NCBI RefSeq assembly: GCF_030272615.1 | Contig: NC_081405.1 | Location: 152,748,113 to 152,812,112, forward strand | Length of the DNA stretch: 64,000 nucleotides | DNA from: Cryptomeria japonica | Lineage: Eukaryota > Streptophyta > Pinopsida > Cupressales > Cupressaceae | Reading direction: 5' to 3' | The notes under the pieces: model-generated | What the model was told of the DNA's origin: nothing | Databases searched by the model: none | Seen by the model: only the letters and a program-made list of their open reading frames with translations | Shown here: in pieces, positions 10,801-22,800 of the stretch | Layout of the letters: every line of letters starts with the position of its first letter | How positions within the stretch are numbered: the stretch's first letter is position 1 | Translations under genes and position numbers: made by a program

Positions 10801-13800
10801 CCATTTTTTCTATATAAGGTTGTTAAGCCTCATTGTAAGGGGTTCTCTCCCTGCTGCCTTGAGCTTTCTTATGCTCTTCTCTTCTCTTCAAGTCTTGTAA
10901 TTTTTGCATTTCTGCAACTGTAAGACCGGCATTTGGCCTTATGATTAATTGAAGAACACTATTCTTGCCTTCTTTCAACCTATTTATGTTGTGTATGCTT
11001 TCTTAGCTTCATCATAGGTGCATGTTGTGGCTCTTTCTCTTCATATATGTTGTGTTAATTGGTTTTCTGAGTGTGACTTGTGGGAATCCTTCTCCCCTCT
11101 TGGCATTCAGTGGATTCTAACCTTCATCTATGCATTGGGGTTACTCATATAACTGAAAGTTGTGCATCTTCAGGGTGTTTCAGTTAATTACTTGTGTCAT
11201 TTGGGTAGGGAGAGGAACTATCTCTTCTTGGTGCATCACCTCCCTTGTTTCAAGCAATTTCTCTCCTTTTTTCCTTTGCAAGTTGTTAGGGTAGGCTTAG
11301 GAGTTAGTTTTAAAGTGTTGAGTTGGTTCAACACCTGCACGTGGATAGAGAAGGAAGCCGGCCTTCTCTGGAGATTCAACCCCCTTGCGCAAGGTCCCAC
11401 ACTTCGGGGTTGTTTCCATGTTTCACAAGATTGCTGAGTTGATAGCTCAGCAAGGGTGCAAGCTTTTGTGATAACAGTTTTTGGCACGCCCGGTGGGACC
11501 TATTCAATTCACATGCTAAGGATTTAGTGCTATTCTTAGTGTCTTGGCCTTTAGAGGCAGTCATCTCTCAAGCACTTGGTGACTCTGCTCAAGGACCAAT
11601 TCGTGCTCACACAAGGTTCATAACTCTGGGACCCCGAAACCCCCAGGTTCCCAGGTCTTCGTAACTCTGCTTACTCTAGAATCCCAGAACCCCCAGGTTC
11701 CGAAGTCAATGAAGCCATCTTACTTCGGAATCCCGGAACCCCCAGGTTCCAAGGTGCTTAGGTTCGGAATCCCGGACATCCGAGCTCTCGAGGTGCCGAA
11801 GTGGTCACACTCCGGACCTTCGAGCTCTCGAGGGCGGTTGCTGATTTCATGCCCAGAATTCATACAAGGGCATCTTCTAGGGGCAGTTTCCAATTCATAG
11901 AGCTTCCATCTGCAGGCTCTAGAAGGAGGAGAGGTAGACCTTCATTATCACCAGTCAGGGGTGACGAGGTTGTAAACACTCCATCTCCTAGGTCTCGTTC
12001 TACTCCTCCATTTACAAGACCTTTGCGATCAAGAGCTCCCACCACTCATATCAATAGACCATTGTTTCACATGGCAAGAAATCAAGTCGTTGTTACCTTC
12101 AATGGGGGGAGTCCCCTTGTTTTGACTCAATGGAATGACATACTGTTGATGTGTATTTTGTACACGACCAAACACAGAATAAAATACCTAAAGGTACCTT
12201 ATCCTCTCTTGAATAAAGTCTCCGAATGCTGAAGATGTCGCGAAAAGGATCAATCGGGATGACTTCAAGGTTCTTTGCTGTAGGATCTCTACGTGTGGAT
12301 AAGCTCTCTGTGGTATGATGTGATTTGCTGGAATCACAAGGGGACTTACACTTGTCGACCTAAACGTCTGATTTGCTTTGAATATTGCTGGAACACAAGA
12401 TTTTATTGGCTTAGATTTGAAAAAAAAAGGAAAAAGGACGAGGTCGAGGAAAGGATCTAATTCTGACACTAAGAATGTAGGAGCAATGAATGATCTTTGA
12501 TGAAATTCTAACTAAGTCTTGTTTTGACATTCTAGGACCATCTCGACAAGGCTAGTGTGATCTTCGGAGGAAAGCTTTATGATGTTCAGATCATCACTAC
12601 AGGCATAGACACCATCAGGCTGATGCATATCAATGAAGAAGCGACAATTGAAGTTAAGCTTGAGCTGAATGATTCCAGTGGACTACACAAGGCAAGTCTG
12701 CAATCAACAAACTACTAGTAGTATGGATATACGAATTTCACCATCAATCAAACACATTTCTTCCACTCATCTAATAACATGAAATCAAAACTGAGAAGTA
12801 TAGAGACCATGCAAATTGTTGAATCGACCCATAGATTTCACCATTTCTTCAATGAAGTTTTACAAGTCTTTTACAACATCTTGGCAACAATCTTTGCCTT
12901 CTCTCTCTACTCTACTCTAATTGCTATACTATCAACTGACTATCCACTAATAGCTAACTATTCACCTTCTAACTACTAACTAACTATTTTCTATTAGCCT
13001 TTTCAAATGAAGAGTCGGGGCTTATATAGTGCCCTTAATACAATTCAATGGCTAAGATCAATTTGAGATCAATGGCCAAGATTCTACAATGAAAACCCTA
13101 ATTAGGGTTTGTTACAACAAACTTAATTCTGACCAATGAAATAATTGTATTAATTGGACACGTCTTCTTTGGAATATTCGACCAATGGATAGCTGGGGTA
13201 GGTACATCGAAGTTTGTGCCACCTTTAATGAGTCAGGTACATTGAATCTGGACATGCTGAGGTGGACCAATCCGACTGGAGGAGTGATGACTGGGATGCC
13301 ACCTTGTCCAACACTTGGTTGATGCTCAATTTGGTGATGCTGAGAAGCTAGCTTTAATTCATCTGAAACTATCTGCTTCTTCAACGAACCCTTCCTCTAA
13401 CTTCTTTTGTCTTTGATGTGCAGGATGATGATGTACCTCGCCTTGGAATGCTGGATTGGAAGAGGTTATTCCTGATGATGCTTGACTGAAGAAGGCTGTC
13501 CTTGTTGATGCTAGACTGGGGAGGTCGTCCTTGTCTTGACTTGATCTTCTTTCATGAGGGTCCTCCAAGTAGTTGATCCTCCGACTCTGGGGCCGCCATT
13601 TGATGCCTACACAAAAGATTTAAAGTTAGTCTTTGAGCATCAAACCTTAAAGCATGAAATTTAAGACCTTTCAAGGGTATACCTTAAGTTATTAATTTGA
13701 AAAAGACATGATAAATCAAGAATTATACATTTTCAAATTAATTATGAATGGAAATTGGATTTTCAAGACTTAGACTTTACAAAATTGCTATGAAATCACA

Positions 13801-16800
13801 ATAAGTCTTGAATAAGAACTTCAAAAAATTCTTCATACCTCCTCCTTTGAAAGCCTAACTATACAAAACCTTGAAAAATGATGAAAGAAGGCCAGATTTT
13901 GATGGACAAGGCTTAGATTATAGTCCTCCCTTGGATGAATTACGCCTCCATTAGCCTTCAAAATGAATTTCACCTTCTTTAGTCTCTACACTTAGCAAAA
14001 AATCGCCTTCAAACACCTTCCAAAATCTGGAAATTATCCTCTAGCTTGCCCAATTTCGCACCTCCAAATATGCTCTTTAAATTCGCATGAGAGATAATGC
14101 AAGAATGATTTGAATTTGCTAAAGAACCTCTCCCATTATATAGAGTGCTCACCTTGATTCTTGTTGAGGCCGACTTGACAAAAAGGAAATGAAAATGAAA
14201 TAAAACCCCCCTTTTTGAAGGATGGCCGACTTGGCAAATTAGCTTTAAAATAAGATAAAATCCCACTTAAAAGGAGGCCGACTTGCTTGTAAAAGCAAAT
14301 AAATGTATTTGAGCGCTCACCTTGATTTAAAATTTGAAAATTAATTTCAAGGCTTCAAAGGTGGGTTTTTTCATTTGTTTTAAGGCTTAGAATTTAATTA
14401 ATCAAATTATGAATGCCTTAATTTATGCAAACTTGCTTTAGTTTTCCAAATGTCTTGAAATAGGCAAATTTAATGAAAGGCTATAGGCTAGCTTAGGAAT
14501 GTTAAAGCTTGATCAAGACCCCTTAAGCATCAAGATATCCACAGTGATGGTTTAAACCCCTTGTCTAGACTTGCTCACTAGATAAAATTGAAATTTTCCC
14601 AACCAATATTTGCAAATTTCCATGCCTTTGTATTCTCAATCTTGTAATTTGCCTTAGACTCAATCAAACAAGGTTGAAAAATAGATTTTTTGATATTTTC
14701 GCCCTGGACCCTCAGGAAGGGTCAGGAGTGATTTTCCTCCTTATCCTTAAAACTTTCATTCTTAACAATCCCTTTTCACTTTAAATCAATTCAAACATCA
14801 TTTCAAGCTTATCCCTATGCCTAACTTCGCTCAATTCTGGAGGAAAAGTCCAATTTTAGGTTTTTCGCCCTGGGCCCTCAGCAAGGGTCAGGGGCGATTT
14901 TCCTTATTTAGCTTGATTGCTCCTTTGTTGGCCATCCAAATTGTCTTCACAGGATAAAACATACCTTTTCACCTCCATTCCAACCATAAAAATCATTTTG
15001 TCTTTACAAGAAAGAGGTGTTTTTGAGAATTTCGCTCTGGGCCTCTTAAGAGGGTCAGGAGCGAATTTTGCAATTTTAACCAAAATGTTCCACTTTTCAC
15101 TTTGAAACCTCTTTGTCAAGTAAGATCTCACCCTGTGATACGCTATGAATATGATTTCATGTCCAAGAAAGGTAAAATACTGTGCTTATAAAGAATTTCA
15201 CCCTGGACCCTCAAGAAGGGTCAGGAGCGAATTTCCTCTTCTGGGCAAAATTCCTTCATCTTCAACCGAATTAGGGGCTCTATTAAGTTCATCTCACTAT
15301 TCATCATACCTTTGGCATTTCAATTCAACCAAAACTGAGGAAAAAACATCTCCCACAAGATTTTCGCCCTGGACCCTTAGCAAGGGTTAGGAGCGAATTT
15401 TAAGTTTTCAACAAAATCCTTCACTTTTTCAAATTGACACTTTCTCAGGTGGGTAAAGGGAGATATCCTTATTTCACTCATGTTTTAAGACTTGTTCTTT
15501 TTCACTACAAAATAAGGGAAATTCAAAATTTCACCCTGGGCCTTCAGCAAGGGTCAGGAGCGAATTTACCTTTGTTGCCCAAAATTCACCATTTTTCAAG
15601 CTTTCAAAACTCCAAATGCATCAAGTGACATCGAATCTTCCTTCCAGGAGACCCTACACATAAAAAATTTAGCCAAAATTAGTGACAAATAAGCTCAAAT
15701 AAGATTTTCGCTCTGGACCCTCTAGAAGGGTCAGGGGCGAAATCTTCATCCCAGGCTAAACTGCTCAATGTTCAAGTTTCAAACCACTTCACAAGGCAAA
15801 ATTAGATGGTTTTCCAAGTTAGGAACAAGTTTTCAAGCTCAAACAAGGTGGCAAATGAATTTTATAATGAATTTCGCTCTGGACCCTCTGGAAGGGTCAG
15901 GAGCGAAATTCGCTTTGGACCCTCTGGAAGGGTCAAGAGCGAAATTTGAGTTTTTAAACTCTCCGTCAGGATCATTTTATGGAATATAACATTTAAGTAT
16001 CTTATACTTTAAGTTATATTCCATATATACTTTCAGGATATTTGAGAGTGGTTTCAGACCTCCAGGAGCTATATTGCAAAATCTAGTTTTTGGAGGATTC
16101 ATCAGTTTTCTAGACTTAGTCAAATTCCAGGACATTCCAGACATCAGCACTCACCAACTTGACCTAGCTCAAGTAGAACCTGCTATCCAGGTGATCCCCT
16201 TGGCGACCCTCGAAAGTTAAAGGCTAGCAGACAAAACCCTAAAAGACCTAGAAAACAAACCCTAGAAAGCAAAAAGCAGGGGTCCCCATTTGCAATGGGG
16301 CAATGTGTGAAATGGTCACAACACATACTAGTGGCTGCGTTGAAGAGTATACCATACTTCACTGGTGAAACATCTACATCCTCCAATGAGCTCCATGAGG
16401 TCAAGGCTCTACTGCAAAACTTTGGCAATGAATTGGTGGCACTAAAAAGACAACAAACTCAGTATACAGACCTTACCAAGCACAAGGTTAGAATTATCAG
16501 CAGAACAGGCCACCCTTTCAAGGGCAAAACCAATGGAGCAATGCCAGGCCTTTGAATAGTGTGAACCCCACAAACGCAAGCAACTCAAAGGCAATAGTTC
16601 CAATGCAAAATAACCTTGCCCAAGAGCAAGATTGGTGTCAACCATGTAATCAACCACACAACCAAGGTGTATGCCAAAGTGGAGGGTTTGTTCAAACTTT
16701 AGTAGTGCAAGATGAGCTGACCACTTCTAGCCAGCAATATGACCCAAATCAGCCTAGTGTGGGTCCCTAGGCTCACTTGCAAGGGGATTCTACCTTTGTC

Positions 16801-19800
16801 AATTGGCAGGGGGCAGAATTTTGTGGTTTGAACAAAACAAATGGTGAGTCCATGCTGCAGTATGCAAGGTCAAAGAAGAGAGCCATAGAGGCTACCTCAC
16901 CTTCAACATCAGTCCAAGCTCCAACACCTAATGTAGCCATCCATGATACAAGCCAAAGTACCATCCAAGGGAACAAGAGGCAGGAGGAGACCCAGGTCAT
17001 CCAAAGAGCAAAGGCGGACCTTGTAGCCTCAAAGGGGCCTCGAAAACCAGCTGGTGTCCCTTTCAACATAGTTGATCAAATGAAGAAGGCCAACCTCAAC
17101 GTCACTATGTGGGAGGCCCTTTCAATCCCATCTCAAAGGGATTTGCTTAAGGAGGCACTGAAGGAAATCAATCAGTCAGGTGAGGAGGCAACAATCAACG
17201 GAAAGACAGTCTCCACCAGTTTGGTGCAACCCAAGGAGGAAGAAGATTCAAGCAAGATCAGCAAGCCTCCCCCTTTTTATCTCTCCTTAATCATAGGAGA
17301 CAACTTGGTTCACAACTGCATGATAGATTCAAGAGCTAGTAGCTCAGTCATGCCTAAGAAGGTAGCTGATCTTCTTGGCATAGAATATGAACCCGTGACC
17401 AAAGGGGTGGTCCAGTTAGATGGCACTTCTATTAAAACAGTAGGGGTGGTAAAAAATCTGAAGTTAACCTTGCATGCATGCCTTGGTTGCACTGTCTTGC
17501 AAGACGTATCAATCATCGACCTCCCTGCCTTCTTTGCCATCTACCTGTCTAGAGACTTCACCGCCAAGATAGGTGGGTACTTGTCTTCTGATTGGTCCCA
17601 CATGTTATTTCGAACAAGGTATGGTACCAAGGTCACCATAAGGGCAGAGTCCATTGCCCAAAACCACATTGAACCCTACACCCCTAGCCCTATAAACATG
17701 AATTGCACTTTGCATGAAGAGGGAGAGGAGTGTGCTGTCCGTGAGCCTGCTACTCTCTTACAGGAGGTTCCTGATTGCTTGCTGGACGAATGGGCCAATG
17801 CTTTTCAGTTTGATCCATTAGCTGAGACTGAAGAGACTGGGCTTGGCACCTATTGTATCCATGAAGAGGATACTCCTATCCCTAACCTCATCAAGACGCA
17901 AGGAGATTCAGAGGGGTTATGGAGCATGTTTTTTGATGGTTCAAGAAACAAGAATGGTGCAGGCGTCGGGGTAATGCTTGTTTCTCCTGAGCAGGAAAAA
18001 TATTTCTTCTCTTTTAGGCTTCAATTTGGTTGCACTAACAATGTCGCTGAGTATGAAGCCTTGATCCAAGGTCTCCAACTTGCACAAAGCAGAAAGATAA
18101 GATCTCTGCAAGTATTTGGAGATAGTGAGTTGGTTGTTAATCACATCCGAGCCCAAAGTGTAGCAAAAAACAACCTACTCAAATCATACAAACATGGGGT
18201 TTGGGACTTGATTGAAGGATTCAAGGCCTTCAATATCCAAAGCATTCCTAGGGGTCAAAACAAGCATGCTGATAGGCTTGCAGCAGTTGGTGCTCAATTC
18301 GACATACCAACGCATGTTGCACGAGAGGAAGAGCAACACATCAGACTTGTTGTGAGGCCCGCTGTCCCGGACAATCAAGTGAATTGGCAAGTGTTTGAAA
18401 GTGATCAGCAGATTGTCAACTTCTTGCAAAATGAAGTAGAATTTTCTGCTAAAAATCAGTCCAAGCTGCAAGACCAGTATGGAGATCAAATCATGCAGCT
18501 TGACTCCAACAAGTTTCCAAAAGGTCTAGTTACCTTGGAGGGCATTTTCAACTCGGATGATCAGTTGAAGAAGAGGATGAACTTGGTTGCAAAGAGGGGT
18601 GATTACAAGCCAGTTGTTGTTGCTGAGGGTAGGTCCTTGAACTTGGGCAAGGTGTGTTCCTCAACCGAACAAGAGGCCTTTGTTGAGCTTTGCCAACAAT
18701 ATGATGACATAGTTGCTTGGACCTATGAAGACTTGAAGGGTTTTGATCATAGCTTAGCCCAGCATACCATAGAACTAAACTCGGATGCAAAGCCAGTAAG
18801 ACAAAAGCAAAGGCCAATAAATCCCAAAATTGAGCCACTAATGAGGAAGGAGTTGACCAAGCTCATAGAAGCCAATATCATCTTCCCTATCAAGCACTCC
18901 TCTTGGGTGGCCAACCTTGTCCCTGTAAGGAAGAAGAATGGGGAGATCAGACTATGTGTAGACTTTAGGGATCTCAATAGAGCCTCCCTTAAAGATCACT
19001 ATCCCCTTCCCTCTATGGAGCAGATTCTCCAAAAGGTCAGTGGCTCAAAAAGATTTTCATTCTTGGATGGGTATTCAGGCTACAATCAAATCTTGGTCCA
19101 GGAATCAGACCAATACAAGACTGCATTTACTACTAAGTGGGGCACCTATGCTTATTGTAAAATGCCCTTTGGGCTAACCAATGCAGGTGCCACGTTCCAA
19201 AGAGCAATGGACATGGCCTTCAAGGGTGTATTAGCAAAGTTTGTACTTGTATACCTTGATGACATAACTGTTTATTCGAAGCATGTAGCTGACCATCTTG
19301 GTCATCTTGAGCAAGTGTTCATGAAATGTAGGGAGTATGGTGTGTCCTTGAACCCTAGCAAGTGTGTATTTGCTACTGATCAAGGAAGATTGCTAGGACA
19401 CATCGTATCCAAAGAGGGTTTGACCATTGATCCAAAGCGAGTGGAGGCTAGTCTTTCTCTTCCACTCCCCAATCACAAGAAAGGATTGCAAAGTTTCCTT
19501 GGTAGGATCAACTTTGTGAGGAGGTTCATTCCCAACCTTGCCACAATGGTAAAACCCCTCACTTCCATGTTGAAGAAAAACTTGGTCTTCAGTTGGACCA
19601 AGGAAGGAAGGGCCGGTTTCGAAGAGATCAAACAAGCAATTGCTCAGGCCCCTACCCTCGTCAATCCTAATTATGAAAGGGATTTTATCCTCCATACCTT
19701 CGGAGGAGAATCCAGCATTTCAGCTGTCCTAACACAGCTGAATGATGACAAGTTGGAGCAACCTATCGCTTTCTTTAGTGAGGGGCTAAAGGACTATGAA

Positions 19801-22800
19801 CTTAGATATGGCTATATAGAGAAGCAAGTCCTCACTGTTGTAAGGGCATTAAAAAAGTTCAGGCACATGTTGTCCAACAACAGGATCCAGCTCTTAGTTC
19901 CGCATGCAAGTGTCAAGGATTTCCTTCTAAACAAGGATATCAGTGAGAAGAGGGCTGGGTGGATAACCAAGGTCATGGAGTATGACATCAACATCAAGAT
20001 CACAAAGCTTGTAAGAGGCAGGGGCCTATGTGAACAACTTGTCTCATCTTTTGAGACTACTTCAGAGGTCGCCCTTGTGTTACAAGAGGATCAACCAACT
20101 GACAACATCACTCAATTCAGTTGGGTAAGTGACATGACCACCTTCTTAATGGAAGGTAGATACCCCCAAGGTCTGGACAGGACCAAAAGAAGACATTTCA
20201 GGTTGCATTCCATTCCCTATGTCTTAGTGCATGGCACTCTTTTTCGAAAAAACTCTAATGGAGTCTTACTAAGACGTATTGAGCAAAACCAAGTCAGCAA
20301 ATTGTTAGAGGAATTTCATGATGGCTCTTCAAGGGGCCACTTCTCTGCAAGGACTACGACTATCAAAATAATGAGGGCTGGTTATTACTGGCCATTCTTA
20401 TTCAGTGACTCACATAGATGGGTGAAGAATTGCAAGAAATGTGCTCTCTTCTCTGGGAAGCAAAGACTAGCTGCCCTACCCCTTCATCCCATCCAAGCAA
20501 ATCAACCATTCGCCCAATGGGGTTTAGACTTCATTGGCATGATAAACACACCTTCTAGTGCTGGCCATAAGTGGATATTGGCCGCAATAGATTACTTCAC
20601 TAGGTGGACAGAGGCAGTTGCATTGAGGGATGCTACTGAGGCCTCAGTGTTAGAATTCCTTGAGAGAATTGTGACAAGATTCGGTGTCCCCTCCACCATC
20701 ATATCAGACAATGCCAGGGCATTTGTTGGAACCCAAATCAGTTCTTGGGTAGTTAAGCATGGTGTATACTTGAAGACATCATCCAACTATTACCCTCAGG
20801 GTAACGGCTTGGCTGAATCTTCCAACAAGAACCTCATTAGGATAATTAAAAGGACAATTGAAGACAATCAGAGGGCATGGCACACTAAGTTGAGGACAGC
20901 CTTATGGGTTGAAAGGATCACACCCAAGAGGGCGATTGGCAACTCCCCTTTCATTCTAGTATATGGGGAAGAAGCAAGACTCCCAACTTCCCTAGAGTTA
21001 CCCTCTCTTGAGCTAGCACATCAGCTGGAATTAATAGAGAATGATGCCATGACAGTAAGACTAGCTGAGCTGATGGAGCTGGAGGAGGTTAGAAGTCAGG
21101 CTATGCATACACTTCAGACTCATCAAGAGCAGGTTAAGAAGGTTTTTGACAAAAAGGCTACTAATAGGGTCTTCAAAGAGGGAGACCTAGTTCTCAAGTG
21201 GGATGCAAACAGAGCCAAAGCTGGGCGACACTCCAAATTTGATGCTATCTGGAGTGGTCCATATGTCATCACTAGTTGCAAGGAGGCCAATGCATTTCAT
21301 CTCTCCAAGCTTGATGGTGAAGTTCTTCCAATCCCAGTGAATGGGATTCATCTCAAGCCTTGCTTCTAAAGAGGGTGTTGATGACTATGTAAATATTAGA
21401 CTAGAGGTTGTTTTGCTTTCATAAGTGCTTATGCACGCACCACATTCTCCTTAAGAGGGTGTATGCTCTAGTTTTCAGTTTTCCTCCAAGTGATGGCACA
21501 CATGTTTGGGTCTTCCATGACTCAGTGCCCAATGGATGCTTAAGGCTTCTGGACTTCATGCTTAGCAGGCAAGCATCTCGCAAAAATCGCCAAAAATGTT
21601 GTCATTTTATGACACCCTTGGTCCATCAGTGAGAACCGATCGGAGATATGTTCCATGGACCAGCGCTGTCCAGTTGATCAAGGAGAAAAGCAATGAAATC
21701 ATGGTTTGAAGTGTTGTCTTGTCGGAAGTTCCTTGGCCCTCTCTTTCTCTAGCTCGAAACTTCGGAACCCCGAGGTTCCGAGTTTCTTTGCCTTAGCTTC
21801 TTTCTTTCCTACTCCGAAACTCTAAGTCTCCGAAGTTCCCTTCCTTCCCTTAGCTTTTCTTCATTCTTCAACCCCGGAATTCCGGAACCCCCAGGTTCTG
21901 AAGTTCCTTCCCCAACTACGGAGACCCTAGTCCCCAAAGTTCCCCAACTACGGAGACCCCGGTCTCTGAAGTTCCCCAAGTTCCTAAGTCTTCTACCCCG
22001 AAACTCCGAAACCCTCAGGTTCTGAAGTTCCTTAGTCTTCAACCCCGGAACTTTGGAACCCCCAAGTTCCGAAGTTTCTTGTCCAACTACGGAGACCCCA
22101 GTCCCCGAAATTCCCCAAGTTCCGAAGTCTTCTACCCCGGAACTCCGGAACCCCCAGGTTTTGAAGTTCCTTTTCCAACTACGGAGACCCTGGTCCCCGA
22201 AGTTCCCCAAGTTCCTAAGTCTTCTACCCCAGAACTCCAGAACTCCCAGGTTCCGAAGTTCCTTAGTCTTCAACCCCAAAACTCCGGAACCCCCAGGTTT
22301 TGAAGTTCCTTGTCTAACTATGGAGACCCCGGTCCCCAAAGTTCCCCAACTACGGAGACCCCAGTCCCCGAAGTTCCCCAAGTTCCTAAGTCTCCGAAGT
22401 TCCCCAACTACGGAGACCCCGACCTCCGAAGTTCCCCAACTACGGAGACCTCGGTCTCCGAAGTTTTTCAAACTACTTCCGACTTGCAACACTTTTGGAT
22501 GGCGTGAGCGACACTCAAAGCTTTAAATGCTCCGACAGTTTTGGTGACTCATGCACTTTTTTTGTGGAGCCACAGGGGTGCATTTAATGTTTTTGGCAGG
22601 ATTTCCATCAAAGGAGGTATGGGGCCATGCTAGGTGACTTATGTCATGCCTGACTTTGGAAGGTCAGTTAATCCACCTTCCCAGGATTGCTCTTTGTGGG
22701 TATGGCTAGGTTGCTTGCATGTACAAGTCAAGTGCATGCACTTCCCTGCACCTCCAAACTGACATGCAGGGGCCATGATCACCATTGTAACCCATTTTTT

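Larger units (their letters stand above)
9729..11476 (+). repeat. 5' LTR of Tat Gypsy (1,748 bp)
   Basis: Begins TGTTGTCATTTTATGACACC and ends TTGTGATAACA. It is nearly identical to 21597-23469 except for different copy number in the hairpin-repeat block at 9890-10490. It contains a TATA box at 10811. Confidence 0.93.

Noticed and set aside
13112-13568. Minus-strand frames inside the 4.2-kb solo LTR
   Set aside because: No recognisable domain, and they overlap each other. The region is defined as LTR by its CATAC duplication.
14696-15947. CRISPR-like look of regularly spaced repeats
   Set aside because: The units are diverged, spacing varies and is far longer than CRISPR spacers. The context is a plant LTR with no cas genes.
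21368-21375. Alternative 3' LTR start after AAAGAGGG
   Set aside because: The sequence after it does not match the 5' LTR start, whereas 21597 matches it and the GTTTG duplication confirms the true ends.
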